From the NCBI GenBank assembly GCA_951394045.1, contig OX595993.1, positions 2,356,001-2,420,000 of the forward strand: DNA of 64,000 nucleotides, given 5' to 3'. The stretch is from Nitzschia sp. DOCU1. Its lineage: Eukaryota > Bacillariophyta > Bacillariophyceae > Bacillariales > Bacillariaceae. This document shows, piece by piece, positions 9,805-21,800 of the stretch. Position 1 is the stretch's first letter; each line of letters opens with the position of its first letter. A program made the position numbers and the translations under genes. The notes beneath the pieces are model-generated. The model saw nothing but the letters and a program-made list of their open reading frames with translations. It was not told the origin of the DNA and searched no databases.

Positions 9805-11905
9805 ATGCATATGCCCTCTTGGAGGCAGCCGAGGGGATGCAATGCGATTTCCCGAGATTTCACTACTCGCAATTTGGTGACACAAGATCGGGGTACGGTG
9901 GCAAAACTGTTTGGGGGTCCACAACAAATATCGGAGGAGGATTACGAGTCCAAATGGCTGTCGTCGGAGCCGACGTGGCAAGAACAGGAACGGATAGAGC
10001 AACGTCAACGAGATTTCGCAAGCGCTCAAGACAAGCTTTCTAATCTATTTTATCGTCTGCTCAATCCTTCATCCCGGCAACAACCTTCCGCGGATCCATC
10101 CTCGTCACAACAATCTGCTCCTTCCTTTGACGCATTTGGGCAAGAAGATGACCAAGAAGACAATCCTAACGGATCAACAAAAGGACCAAGAAGCGCTTGA
10201 TCCCTGTGCTTAGCAGGATTCAGAAGGCCAAGACAGCGAGGGTGGGAAGGATCCCTTGACTGCGCAGACGAATACGTTGACGATGATGAAAATGACGTTG
10301 TTGGCGAGGACGAAGACTCTGAAGACTCCAAAGGCTTGGAACCCACCGATTCTGAGTTTTACAAGTCGGAAAATAATGCTGCATCTTATGATGACGACGA
10401 TGAAGTTGACTACGAGGGTGACGAAGAAGACGAGGACGATGAAGACGATCCGATCGGAGAGGTAGTCAGTCTTGATAGGGCCACCGACGTAGTAGTCATC
10501 GGAGCAGTGGTGGGACTGTGGGGTCGTCATCGCAGGCAAGTCCGGCAAACTTTTCGGATGGACCTTTTGAAAGCGGGAGCTTTTCGTTCATGGGGGTTGA
10601 TGGAGAGACTCAAACCACAAATGCCATGGTGTACAGACAAAACACGAATGCTCACGCATCGAACACAAGTCATACGACTGCTGGATGGTCATCTGCCACT
10701 TCCTTTGTCACGACACCATCCATGGGTGCTACGGGTAGTATCGTCACGGCCAACAACAGTATTTCGCCAAGAGACGTGCCATCTGATTCAGGGCCTTCAC
10801 GTATGCTTCCAAAAGACAAGGATGATATTTTGGAATTGTCGGCTGGTGAGAACAATAGTGAGACCCAGTCGGTCACCGAGGAAAGTAGAATAGTGCCCAA
10901 GCCAGAATCTCTTGACGAAAGCAAGATGAAGCAAACATGTCGAGTGAAAGCACCCCCTCAGATCGTCCTGCGAAGAGGCGCCAATCGTTTCCGAGAGAAA
11001 CATTGGACTACTGGTGGAAGCCCGAATCGCTTTGGTTAGCGTGGACTCGGGAGATGAGAGTGAAACCGAAGACAAGGAAGCTAGTTCGATGAATCAAAGT
11101 CGAAAGATCCAATCACATCCAAAGGATCTGGAAAATCATCCTCGCTGGAAACATGAAGAGGACGTAGTCCCCGAGTCAGTCTCTGGCATCGCCCGAGGGT
11201 CACGTCAAGGCTGTGCGACGCAATTCGGATATGACACCTCAAACGCTCCATCGTCAGTCGAGCAAAAGATTCGGATTTGAAAGCTCAAACGAGGATTCCC
11301 TCCGTGACCACTTTCAGAAGCACTCTCCTAATTGTGATTTCGACGCGGAACCTTTTGACGATTCTACTTACCCCGGAGCGGCAAGTTCGGCAAAAGCACC
11401 GTCGAGCACGGCGTCATCCAAGACATCGTCCAAAGGAGCCGATCAATCTGATTTAAGCGCATCGACGGCATCAGAGGACCGACGGTGCCAGGAGGATGAA
11501 GAGCTGGATAAACTTAACGAGCTGTATGATTTGAGGGACGCCGGGGAAAACATTGACGAAAATCGTCTTTTTTACGAACTTGAAACCTTTGATCATTTCA
11601 GACAGGGCGAACCGTTGACTGCGATCGAACAATAGGGTCTTGATATCTATCAGAAACGAACGAAGCGGATGAAGCGCCAGGTCAAGGAGTACAACAGGCT
11701 TTGTGATCTACAAGACACAGGCGACGAGGTGAAGAAGACCGTATTGCTCAAGGAATTTTTAGCCCCATGTGTGCGATGGACCCAACTACAACTTATTTCA
11801 AATGAGCTACAGAAGCCGATTCAAAAGCTGGGAAGCCTGACCCCTTTCAGGAGCCCGTCGTCTCAATCCACAGAGAGACGTCTGCTCAATGAAATACGCT
11901 GACTA
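9805..11905 (+). pseudogene. Decayed acidic, disordered nuclear-type protein
   Basis: A chain of coding-like plus frames is interrupted by frameshifts and stops. 9805-10200 is polar and glutamine-rich (YESKWLSSEPTWQEQERIEQ, then SRQQPSADPSSSQQ). 10265-10490 is a dense acidic block of Asp/Glu runs. 10518-11039 is Ser/Thr/Asn-rich. 11014-11280 and 11213-11635 overlap in different frames (KRFGFESSNEDSLRDHF, then an EDEELDKLNELYDLRDAGEN coiled-coil-like run). 11640-11902 continues just past an in-frame stop (TAG, 11633-11635) with VKEYNRLCDLQDTGDEVKK. The repeated ELYDLRDAGE/RLCDLQDTGD pattern suggests a duplicated helical motif. No named domain is recognised. Composition and the reader modules nearby suggest a nuclear protein; this is inference. 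Confidence 0.45.
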
Positions 11906-13100
11906 CAACGACGACGGTATCGCACCGGTCATGGCAGACAATGCGTGAAACTGACGACCACCTGCTGTAACAAGTCAACAAAAAGGTCGAAGCCCAGGAG
12001 CTATATTTGACATCCTTGGTGACCGCTGCAGCTGAAGTCTACGCGGTTGTTAACGGTGATGAGACCCCATGTGAAATCGCAGGGCATTTGCGACGTTGCC
12101 CCACAACTTGACTTGCTCTGCGATATCTTTGATGGCGATTCAGCTCATTCTGGAGCTGTACGATCATATGCAACTCGAATGGCTGCCAGTGTGGGCATGT
12201 CCTTTGCCAATGCTCGGGGTGCCGCTTTGCATTCCCTTGTCACGTTGCGGCGGGCCCGACTAGCGTATCAAAATATAGCATTTAGCTCATGTGGATGGTA
12301 ACCGAAGAGATTTGAGTGCGGCGCGAAGGAGAACGTCAACGGCAAGGAATAGCTTTGTTTGATGATTATGAACCTGAGAGGTGATTTGACACCCATGGCG
12401 ACTAGCAATAAGAAACCGATTGAAAAAGCGACATTTGTCTCGGAAGATGACGATGCTAAGGGGTCAAGGAAGCTCGAGCCAACCCAAAGAGAGGACTTCG
12501 TTGTTTGTGGGGGAATTGGTGACGTGAAGGTAACCAAGATGCGATGGAGTCAATACGAGGGCCTGAGTGCGGCGCTGGAAGAGTGTTCATTGGCCCGCAA
12601 GACCACGGGTGACAAAAAATCAAGGATGGGCGTTTGGATACAAACTTGGTGGCAATACTCTTTCATTTTTGAGTCATCGAGGAATCGCTTACCGTCGATT
12701 TCCCACAAGAAGCTTTGTTGGCAGCTGACGAATGTATTGCGAGCTTTCGTTTCTTTACTCACATGGCACAAAAAGCACACCACCGAGTCCTACGCTGCAG
12801 TATTCGGTTATCTACAGGGGGCTTGAGGTTTGGCGACCCTCGATCTGGAATACTTGTGTCAAGGTCCTGGAAGAGTGTTCGAGTCCTACCTCAGCGCGTC
12901 TCCAGTGGTATCTCCTCTATCTCCGCCTGCTTCATTGGCGACATCTTCCGTGGCTTTCGAAACTCTTGCTATTACTGCAAATGCTCCCATCGATTGCCCA
13001 GGAAGTCTTCAACATTTCTGATCTTTATATGACTACAGCCTTTCGGATTTGCTTTGGAAGCTGAAAGCACGAAACGCTTCTTCTAGGAATACAACCTCCT
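11906..13100 (+). pseudogene. Decayed coding fragments, unknown
   Basis: Frames at 12047-12301, 12359-12826 and 12732-13064 look protein-like in places. The last has a helical, leucine-rich run (CVKVLEECSSPTSARLQWYL, then PWLSKLLLLLQMLPSIAQEV) resembling an alpha-solenoid repeat. No start, splice structure or known domain could be assembled. They follow the acidic remnant on the same strand and may be its continuation. Confidence 0.3.
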
Positions 13101-13256
13101 GCCCCGACGCTTGACCCAGAAACTATTGCAACGCTCCGTTCGCAGGCTACCTCCTCTCAAATGCTTGGTTCTGGAAGGCGGTCGCGATCTCAGCCCAGAC
13201 TGCAAGTTGCTACGAGTTCGAATTTACCGCCATTTACAGATGCTGAACTTTGCTCG

Positions 13257-13278
13257 CCCCCCCCCCCCCCCTCCCCCC
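13257..13278 (+). repeat. Poly-C tract
   Basis: Fifteen C, one T, then seven C. It lies in decayed sequence and is a likely slippage or base-calling hotspot, so reading frames on either side should be treated with care. Confidence 0.9.
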
Positions 13279-13589
13279 CTGTGCGAGCTGACAGAAATTG
13301 AGTCACTTTGGGATGGCTTTTCACGAAATCCATTTTGGTCGACCGAAGGGCGGGCACTGTTGAGCCTGGATTTGACCTCTTTCACCAGTGACATGCGAGG
13401 TCGCGCGATCCAAGAACGATTGCAAGGCCGTGCATGCGCTCCTGATTCTCCTCCGCTACCAACCGTGCACATGTTGATACCTACATCAAAGTGTTCTACT
13501 TTCTGCCCATGTGCGTGGTTGGGAATCGGAATCATTGCGTGTCTTTTGGCTCATTCTCTCACTGTTTTGTGTATAGGACACGCTTTGCA

Positions 13590-14560
13590 TTAGATTCAAG
13601 AAAACTTGAAGACTGCCGGATGAACCACTTGGTCGCATTCATTGCCGGTTCGGCCGTGTCGTCTTCTGAAAATCGTCATCGTGAACCTGTCGGCAGTCAA
13701 TCATTTCATTTTTGTATATCATCGCGGAAGAAGAATTGGGCGATTAAAAAGATTCTGCAGTCATCAAAAGACAATGGCACGAAAACGAACCTTCCTCACT
13801 CAAAGAGATTGAAGAAGACAAGGATTCAGAAGCAAGATGGCGTTGGATCAGCTGAGATAGCCTTAACTCCTGCGATTTCAAACGATAAGCAAGGGGATGA
13901 TAGCTCAGAAGATCTCTTGTGCGGTTTTTCCGACGAAGAACGTGGTCTGATCTCGCAGCTCGAGAGAGAGAGCCAGGAAACTATATACGACGATTGTAAG
14001 TGGCCCTATACCTCGACTCCCCCGAGCCCACCAGATCACTAACTGTTTTGTCTTACAAACGGATATATTGCCCAGGCAAAACTTTCGGCATGGCGACCAA
14101 GCAATCTTCGAAGACGGCTTGAACAAGGCCTCATCTAAAACCCAGTATGTCGGCAGTGCAGGTATGGCGGATTATAATCTGAGCGGCCACCATGACAAAA
14201 GGAAGTGGTTCGGCGGTAAAAGAGCGTATGGGCAAGCTGTGGAATTCGAGGCGACAGGGACTATTCTTTGGATCGATCGAACGGTAGTTTCGATGGACCA
14301 TTTTGACTTCGAGTTCGTCTGCTTCTTTCTAGCGTCAGTCCAGTAGTCACCACAATCGCGTTCAAGGATCCTCAACACGTGGATGTTAATTCGGCTTCGA
14401 CATGTGACGGAACAATGAAACTCGCCACTTGTCAAAAAATTTCGGCGTAACGACCAAGCAATTGAAGAAGAAGATTCAGAAGCAAGATGCTATTGGATCA
14501 GCTGAGATTGCCTTGGCTCTTGAAGCAAGGTGATCATAGATCAGAAGCTCTCTTCGGCAC
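13590..14560 (+). pseudogene. Decayed linker segment, array copy I
   Basis: Coding-like text RKKNWAIKKILQSSKDNG (about 13725) is echoed at about 21075 as RKIKKFLQSSNG. It is followed by KTRIQKQDGVGSAEIAL, which recurs weakly at 14470 and 21160. An acidic run follows (DDSSEDLLCGFSDEERGL), echoed at 21237 as SSENLLGAFSDKECGL. Stops and frame changes interrupt it. It is upstream of the K-PHD-acidic-Tudor-AT-hook modules and part of the same duplicated unit. Confidence 0.45.
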
Positions 14561-14562
14561 TC

Positions 14563-14811
14563 ACCGCGTGGAAAAATCTTTTCGGCGTGACTACCAAGCA
14601 AGCTTCCCGTCCCGTCAACCCAAATGCACCCTCCAAGACCGAACCTATCCTTGCCGATGATCCGGCCAAGAAAGCCGCTGCCCAGCAATTACGCTATCTC
14701 TTGGCTACCACTAGGCCCGAGCCTTGCCTGAATCGATTCAATGATCTTGGCTCCATGAAACTCAAGATCACGGTGGACGGAGCCTGCTTGAAAGTCAAGA
14801 ATTATGTCTAA
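14563..14811 (+). pseudogene. Module K, copy I (LFGVTTKQ region)
   Basis: Encodes AWKNLFGVTTKQ, then LADDPAKKAAAQQLRYLLAT and RPEPCLNRFNDLGSMKLKIT, ending at a stop at 14809. Two diverged copies lie at about 21300-21510 and 23419-23660, always just upstream of a PHD-finger remnant. The conserved order implies one ancestral protein. The fold is not recognised. Confidence 0.5.
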
Positions 14812-14859
14812 TCCGAAGTACTTGAACATGATGTTTCGTTTCAAAGATTTATTCTTCCC

Positions 14860-15180
14860 GTGTGAGGCGTGGCCACTCCAATCCTGATTTTGATTTTATT
14901 GCGAACCGGGTACACATTGGCGGCATTGATGGCCTGCTAACTCCGTTCAAGGATTCTCAACACGTAAACGGCGACGATGACAATAATGTTGTGCACACAA
15001 ACTGCGTCGGCCTGCCCGGGATCCCTGAAGAAGAAGATTGGTATTGCGAAAAGAGGGCGTCCAGGCCTGCGCGGGATCTCTGAAGAAGATTGGTATTGCG
15101 AAAAGAGGGCGTCCAGGCCTGCGCGGGATCTCTGAAGAAGATTGGTATTGCGAAAAGAGGGCGTCCAGGCGTGGAGAACC
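14860..15180 (+). pseudogene. PHD-finger remnant, copy I, with triplicated segment
   Basis: PHD fingers are C4HC3 zinc modules that read histone tails. This copy keeps NVVHTNCVGLPGIPEEEDWY, with the zinc-binding His-x2-Cys and the Trp before the last Cys pair, then CEK where CETC is expected. The first half (the CxxC and CCDGC ligands) has decayed. The segment GIPEEDWYCEKRASR is then repeated three times in tandem by 52-55-bp duplications. An equivalent copy at 23.8 kb is better preserved. Confidence 0.65.
15018..15170 (+). repeat. Tandem triplication, 55/52/46+ bp units
   Basis: Units start at 15018, 15073 and 15125; each runs from gggatc(c/t)ctgaagaag through gaaaagagggcgtccaggc. Unit 1 has one extra gaa codon. 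The 52-bp spacing shifts frame between units. Confidence 0.9.
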
Positions 15181-15733
15181 ACCACTGATGGCTGCCTCCG
15201 ACCCGGCAGAGGGCCCTTTGGTTGCTAGTGGTGCCCAGGCTGGGACGTCGGAAGTCAAGGGTGGCTACGACCATGAGGATACAACGGGACCTTGGATTGA
15301 AGAGACGAAGGACAATGATCCAGCCGTAGCTCCATCTGCATCGGATGAGGCAAAGGACCAAGCGCGAAACGGCGAATCTAACCGCCCGAACTCGAATGAA
15401 GATGAAGACGGCGTTTTGAAAGATCCTATTGGAGAAAAGGCTGCCATGACGGGATTGGACGGGCAAATAAAGGACCATGCTTCACACGCACCAGCTATCG
15501 AGGCCAATCAAGACGACGAGGTGTCCGATTCCAAAGAGCCTGGGATGGCTTTTGCCACCTCAAATGCTGCAGCGTCGAACGACAATAATGCCGGTCCTAT
15601 TAAACCTACTCCAGCTGCTCTCACCCGAAAGCCCTTGATAAGCGACGACGAGTTTGAAGAGCAGGCTGACGATAGCGAACGGACGACCGTCACAAGCTCA
15701 TTTTTTCTTCTGATCCCAACAAGCCCTCTTTGA
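15180..15733 (+). pseudogene. Acidic linker module A, copy I
   Basis: An open frame (in phase with the last repeat unit, ending at 15733) encodes a polar acidic linker: EPPLMAASDPAEGPLVASGA, then GGYDHEDTTGPWIEETKD, DGVLKDPIGEKAAMTG and ANQDDEVSDS. Shorter copies lie at 20180-20330 and 21800-22125. It links the PHD remnant to the Tudor-like segment. It is probably disordered, with no catalytic motif. Confidence 0.5.
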
Positions 15734-15774
15734 ACTCCGCCAAACAAAACGACGACGCCACTTGGAGCCACCTT

Positions 15775-15925
15775 TTACAAGAACTTTACGAAACACGGAG
15801 TATTCAAGGGCAAAGTCATCCGATTGTCGACCGACGAGAGCCCGTACTATGGTGTCGAGTATGTGGATGGCGACAAAGAGGACTTGCTTGGAGCCTGACG
15901 AGCTGCTGGAGCGAAAAGACGGTGG
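15775..15925 (+). pseudogene. Tudor-like (PTM/DIR17-type) segment, copy I
   Basis: In one frame the DNA reads FKGKVIRLSTDESPYYGVEY, then VDGDKEDL, and after a frame change EPDELLERKDGG. This fits the F.G.V......YY.V.Y.DGD.EDL...EL pattern of Tudor-like domains found next to PHD fingers in plant PTM-type proteins and common in diatoms. Shorter remnants ending NEDLKPDELL lie at about 20350, 22165 and 22380. The frame is broken here at DKEDLLGA-stop. Confidence 0.55.
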
Positions 15926-15984
15926 AACATTCTGGACACCGCAAGGAGAGTGCTCCGCCCTTGCGGTTCGCCGAGCAAGCGGAT

Positions 15985-16497
15985 CAAATCCTATGACACT
16001 GGCCACCGCAAGCGAGGACGTCCACGAAAGAGTGATTCGTTTCTGGGTGCCATTCCCCAAATCAAGCCATTGCATTTGGAGAGCAGTGGTTTGATTTCTT
16101 CTACAAGCAACAGAAAACGTGGCCGGCCTCGAAATATTGATGTGGTTGACGACGAGTTGGACGAATCTCTCTCAAGACGCAGACCCCCCCCCCCCCCCAA
16201 CGAAACGGTGCCTCTCCCATTGTGATCTCTTCTAGCAACAGGAAGCGCGGCCGGCCTCGAACGATTGACGCTCCAGACGAGTTCGTCGACACACCCCTCA
16301 TTTCTCTCAAGACTCAAAAGAAACAGGTGCGCAACGGTGCCTCGCCGTCTCCCAAGAGCCAAAAGGTTGAAATTGATCGCTCGTCGATGTCATCGGCCAA
16401 GAATCGGCGTGGGCGTCCTAGTACTTATTTGGACAATTCCAAGGCCTTGCCATCGCAGCGATCGCAACACCACCGCCTACATGGAATCTTCCAATAA
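15985..16497 (+). pseudogene. AT-hook cluster (four hooks), split by a poly-C tract
   Basis: AT-hooks bind the minor groove of AT-rich DNA through an RGRP core. Four occur in a row: HRKRGRPRKSD (about 15998), NRKRGRPRNID (16110), NRKRGRPRTID (16237) and NRRGRPSTYLD (16400). The first two and last two lie in different frames, separated by a run of fifteen C (16184-16198), so loss or gain of bases in that run may be the only break. The frame ends at 16497. A fifth, altered hook (NRRGRSRTSLY) lies at about 23290 in another copy. The cluster follows the Tudor-like segment, giving a PHD-Tudor-AT-hook reader architecture; this reconstruction is inference. Confidence 0.7.
16184..16198 (+). repeat. 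Poly-C tract (15 C) at a frameshift
   Basis: It lies exactly between the two frames that carry AT-hooks, so length variation here switches the frame. Confidence 0.9.
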
Positions 16498-16599
16498 TCG
16501 ACAAGGACGAAGACCCACTACTTGTGTTTTGGTTGACTCTCTTCGTTTGATCGGTAGCCTGATGATCCATATCTCTAGCTCTACTTAACGATAGAAGAA

Positions 16600-19500
16600 C
16601 GCCTGCAAAAGGCCCAGAATATATTCGCATACATACTAACCAAAGATATCGCTCCGTTCGACCCGACTACCGGTACTTAAATTAATACCGGCTTTAGGTT
16701 GAAGGAAGGAAAACCTTTTCTGGCGTTGTAAGTTTGCTAAGCACGTACCCTTCCAGACTCTTTGGATCACTGCCATTCCCCCTACTATTGGGAAGTTTCC
16801 CTCTACTACCGGTAGAAGGTAGATCGTATATAACTTGCCAGGAACCTGTCCAAATTCCACCCTTTTCTCGTCTATCCGACTTTCTTTAAGCGCCCCTACT
16901 GCCAGGATATTGTTGTGCTACGATGGGTATTAGAGAAGTTGGTCACTTAAGCTATAACTACAGATCTATAGCTAACTAAAAATATCTGGAAATGTCGGTA
17001 GATGTAGTGCACTTTCGTTGCTAGGTTGGTGAAAAATGGTTGAGCTGCGACCTGCCGTTGGCGAGATATCGATAAATTAGTGGGGGATAAAGGGGGCCAT
17101 CAGGTAGTAAGCGAGTGCTGCTATAACTTTGCTGGAAAAAAGATTGGCGAAATACTGAGAGGCTATACATTCCCCGATATATAGTTGAAGATGATTATGG
17201 AGTCAGATTTTTGATTTGGGCTGTTTCTGGCTTCTAGCTCAAGCTAGTAGTTCTAGTAGCAAAAATGAGGATGACATCAGCATTTTACTATGGCTGCAGA
17301 GTGTAGGTTATTTTGAGCACGTAATCTTCCAGTCTGCGCTCACAAACTACAAGCGAAAAATGTCTTTGGTCCTTCTCGAAAAACGTCTGTGGTTCCTCCG
17401 TCGCAATACTGGTAACCCGAATGTATGTGACAAGCAGTAACCAATCAAACATATCGTCCCTTGTCGCAGGATGACTCTAAAATCCGACGAAATCAGCGTC
17501 CTCCCAAAAAACGACCATGACACCATTTTGAAAGCAAACCTGTGGCAGCCCATATTGCTTTCAGGCCTTGATTCATAGCTACGTGCTTTATTCGAAACCC
17601 CCCTGAACAGACTTGAGTGAGTGGCATTGTCCAAATCCGTGTACAGCAGTTGACCTCGCTTCGTGAAAATTACGATTTGTCGATTTCAGAACTCACCGAT
17701 CGAGCCCAAAAAGAGCCCCAAAATCGACCCTTTTTTGGCTTTTCTCAACTCACAAGCCGCCTAGCTAGAATGACCGGGTGGTTTCATAAACTTTGACTTA
17801 TGGTCGTATTGGGGTTGTAATTGCAGGCGTCTTAGTCGACGATAAGTCTTCGAAGATCTACGGTCAATTTGGAGCGTTTTTGGGTGAATCGCACCATGCA
17901 CGGAATCCGTCTTTTGGCAGTTTCTTTGGCTGGAGCAATCTTTGAGCCTTGCGAAGCACGGATTCATTATCCTGGTGATTTATGAAAAAATACTGGGGTA
18001 AAAAGAGTCGAGAATACGAGAAGCGAAAATATCCCGTATTTTCTCGTGTTCAAGGATCTACCACCTCGCAAAGGGCTTGAACAAGCGATGGTTCGTCCTG
18101 GATGATGAACTAGTAGATTATTCATCTTCCTTGTTGGTGACACTAGGACTTGCACTCAAATAACTCATAATGCAGAGAAGCTCTTAGGCTGCTATCGTTT
18201 AGTAGTACCGCAATAGTAACAGTGGTAGTGTACGATAAAAGGCATCCACTTCTCGACGGCCATGGTCGGTGTCGACGGCCTCAAGTGATGGCATGGCAGA
18301 ATGGACAGCTCATAACCTGATCAGTTGTCGGACTAATCGACGATTGGAGGAGGGGGAAAGGTCAGACGGACGACTCAGTACTGATGCGGGACTTAACCTC
18401 TATGAGCTTGCCGCTTTTTCTAGCGGTCGAAACATCAGCCACGACGGGCGTATCGGGTGGGCAATATGTCTGACGGTTGGATTGGATCTATCCACGACAA
18501 TAGGAAAGCGCTTTCTTCTGGGTTCATTGCGTCATCCAGAAGCAGGAGTTTCTTGTCCTATTAGTATCATCGCCCGGTGGTGATGCTGCCGCTGCCGCTG
18601 GCGCCACCACTGTCGTCGTTGCATACCCATGCCATCCATACCAAGGGCTCTTCTTGACCCCACGACAAACTACCGCTGGGTCATCCGAAGTTGGAAAGTT
18701 TGGTGCTTGGGCATCTATGATGAAACAGAGAGTTTCAATCTAATATTGTCCCGGTGCCTCTTCTTACTTTTGTTATAATAATATGGAATCAGGGTCGCCG
18801 GATCATGATTTTTCCTCGTCTATCATATGATGGAAGCTGGCCGCTGATTCCAGAAACGAAATCAAACTTGCCTTGTGAGGTAGCTAGGAATACGAGAGTA
18901 GTATGATGCATGATTGCAAAACGATATCTAGTTGTGGGCTACAATACCATGGCGCCGCCACCATCCTCATTTGTTTCGCGCTCCTGCTGACTGGGACGTT
19001 GATGGCATTGATACCGCGCAAAGTTCTCTCTTGGTGCCGTCCCATCGCCTCGCAATATTCAATCATCTCTAGAGTAGCCCGTGTACCCTTTATTGTTTTG
19101 AGCTGCTGTTCCTGTTGCTGCTGCTGCTGCTGCCGTGTTGGCACTGCATTTCATGATGTACATGCCAGACAAATAGGCCGTAGAGTAACCATAACTGAAC
19201 CTTCCTCTTGTAGCTGTCATCGTCGCCGGCATATGTCGATGAATCCATCAATCCATTGCTCATCCATCAATGATATCGATTCTTGTGTAGTAGCGGTGGA
19301 AGTACTAGGCATGTCTTGTATCGCAGCAGATCGGTGAATCTACCTGGCCTTAAAGGAGCAACAAACCAGGTCGTTGTCTTCTTGTTCCCCGACTCCACAC
19401 TCTATTGTGGAACGAGCACATCGCAATGCTGCCATTACGTTTGTGTTGGCGGACAACACCGGCGACGACATCAAAGCCTTCTATGGATTCACCATGTCAA

Positions 19501-19720
19501 CACCACCGACAACAAGATGCATTCCCTGGGACATCATTCCATCACAAAAAGACAGGTTTGTGTCTATCAGTCTCTAATAGCATCACGATTAGCAATGATT
19601 GTAGTAATGCGAGTGAGATGCTTTCGGCCTCCGACCGTATCTTTTTCAAGTCATTGTGGTTGTGGTGGGAGTGTTCGCCAGCGATGCTCCATTTAAATAG
19701 TCTATTTTCATTGGTTTCCA
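16600..19720. other. Long intergenic stretch, no gene recognised
   Basis: AT-richer sequence with only short, compositionally odd frames. The frame at 18903-19337 owes part of its length to a cysteine-coding tgctgctgc run (19108-19132) and shows no domain. This stretch separates reader-array copy I from copies II and III. Confidence 0.55.
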
Positions 19721-20139
19721 CCCCAATTGTCTGTTCGCCAGCGCACTGTAGGTTCGCTGGACGAGCGAGGGCTCGCCATGGAAATGACCGAACTGATTCC
19801 GACAAAATTCAATGGTGCCGACGATGGCATTTTGATGGACCGTCGTAAAGATCTAAAAGTCGTAAAAGCTCTTCATGATTCCTCTTGTAACAGTCGAGTT
19901 TTCTATGTCAGATGCAGAAAATGCTGTTATTCATCGATGACGTTCACGATCCGGACATGCGAGTTTAAAAGTCCTCAAAAAAGTGGTGGGACGAAAGATC
20001 CATCGCGGGGCGGTGCACCATCTTTTGAATGGTCAAGTGTTGGGGGCCAAAGTGGTTTCGTTGCGTTTGGAGGCTACGAAGCTTTTTCTTTCAAAATCTA
20101 CTCTTTTTTCTGCGTTTGGCATGGTGATGACGGAATGCA

Positions 20140-20400
20140 GAGACGAAGAACGACGATCAAGCCACATCTCCATCTGCATCGGACGAACTCGAATGAAGAG
20201 GAAGCCGACGTTTTGAAAGATCCTAGTGGAGAACAGGCTGCCATGACGGGATTCGACAGACGAAGAAAGGACCACGCTTCACATCCACCAGCTATCGAGG
20301 CCAATCAAGACGACAAGTTGTCCGATTCCCTCGAGATCCCGTATTATCGATAACGAGGACTTGAAGCCTGACGAGCTGCTGGAGCTGTCAGGGTTAATTT
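20140..20400 (+). pseudogene. Acidic linker plus Tudor-like remnant, array copy II
   Basis: Reads RTNSNEEEADVLKDPSGEQA, then AMTGFDRRRKDHASHPPAIE and ANQDDKLSDS, closely matching copy I (15390-15530). It then breaks into NEDLKPDELLELSG, the tail of the Tudor-like segment. The middle of the Tudor-like segment is deleted compared with copy I. A preceding frame (19727-20180) has no clear homologue. Confidence 0.55.
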
Positions 20401-20416
20401 CTGAACACGCCATGCC

Positions 20417-20925
20417 ATGGTCCCCTTAATCGATCGTGCCTTGAGACACAAATTCCAGACTCGAGCTGGGGAGAAAAGGAGCATGAAGCGGTCAGACAGA
20501 GTGGGGATTCTGTGTTCTTCTGCCTTGATGTCGGACGACCAGAACACTCGTCCGGTGTTTAAAATTGAAGTAGCTCCTGGTGAGGGCGCATCTTGAACTA
20601 ACTCCTGGCGAGAGCGTATCGACAGACAATCCCCAAGGAAATGAAGAGACCACCGCAACGAGTTACGGAATGGATCTGGATTATATCGATCCGAAATGTT
20701 GCTTGGAGAATGGTCAGAATGGGACTATCCCGTTCACGTTTGAGGATTTACTTCCGTCGGACGGTGCGCAAGAAGTCGACAAAACAGTGCATACTCGTGG
20801 CATACGGAGAACCGACAAAGATAGAGCGTTCCGGGGGATATTGGCGAGCTCCCACTACCTGCCTCCATGGGCAGTCGATACACTTGAGAACGACCCAAGG
20901 AAGCACACCATGTCGAACTAGAAAT
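20417..20925 (+). pseudogene. Segments S and T, array copy II
   Basis: Contains the NRSCLETQIPDSSW piece (about 20440), shared with 2950 and 22460, and a frame at 20668-20921 reading MDLDYIDPKCCLENGQNGTI, then FTFEDLLPSDGAQEVDK. The latter is nearly identical to 23047-23270. The E segment present in copies 0 and III is missing here, so copy II carries an internal deletion. Function is not recognised. Confidence 0.5.
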
Positions 20926-21059
20926 CGATGGTGGCTGTTCCCTCCCTATGTTTGGAGCTCGTGAAGCTGCGACTCGACAACGGGTACCATCGGTATGTCG
21001 CTGCTACTCGCAATGATTTGCAGGAGGCCTACGTCATAACGACTTGTCTTCTCCTGCTT

Positions 21060-21800
21060 TCTGGCCCGCCATCGCGGAAGGAGAATCGGCTGTCGCTTCG
21101 GAAGATTAAGAAGTTTTTGCAGTCATCAAATGGCATTGACATGAAAACGATTGGAGAAGAAGATTCAGACGCAATATGCCATTGTATCAGATGAGACTGC
21201 CTAGGCTCTTGCGGTTTCAAACGACAACCAAGGTGATAATAGCTCAGAAAATCTATTGGGCGCTTTTTCAGACAAAGAATGTGGTCTAAACTCGCAGCGG
21301 GATCCTCCCGTCCCGCCGACCCAAATTCACCCTCCGAGACACAAGCTACTCTTGCCGACGACCTGGCCAAGAAAGCCGCTGCCTAGCAAATACTTTATCT
21401 GTTGGCTGCCACCGGGCCTGAGCCTTGCCTCAATCAACTCAATGATCCTTGTTCAATGCAACTCAAGATATCGGGGGACGACGCCTTCATGAAAGTCAAG
21501 AATCCTGCCTCCACCGAAGTACTTTACCATACAACGCTTCGTACCAAAGATATTTTTCAACGACGATGGGCTGGCCGATGCCATGATGCGCCGCCGCTCG
21601 GAAGGCGCGCTCCTTGCATCCGCTGCCAAATCCAAGGAAGTGGCTTTTATTCTTGCCGTTTGATCTGTGGCCATTCGAATCCTGATTTTGATATCATTGC
21701 GAAGGTGCACGAACTGTGGTTTGAGCGGGGATGTTATGTGCTGCGGCGGCTGTTCCAACGTTGTGCACATGTGCGTCCAGGCGTAGAGAACCACCACTGA
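21060..21800 (+). pseudogene. Linker, module K and PHD remnant, array copy II
   Basis: Order: RKIKKFLQSSNG (21100), SSENLLGAFSD (21240), then the ADDLAKKAA / GPEPCLNQLNDP remnant of module K (about 21350-21450), then MKVKNPASTEVL (21490). A PHD-region remnant (GHSNPDFDIIAKVHELW) follows at 21670-21720. The zinc-ligand part is mostly lost; CCGGCSNVVHMC-like text can be read near 21740 in another frame. Downstream it joins the EPPLTAASDQAKG linker. Confidence 0.5.

Noticed and set aside
15018..15170. CRISPR-like repeat array
   Set aside because: The units are directly adjacent coding duplications without spacers, in a eukaryotic genome.
18903..19337. Cys-rich 144-codon frame with a hydrophobic start
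   Set aside because: The cysteine run is a tgc microsatellite and there is no conserved spacing; not supported as a gene.
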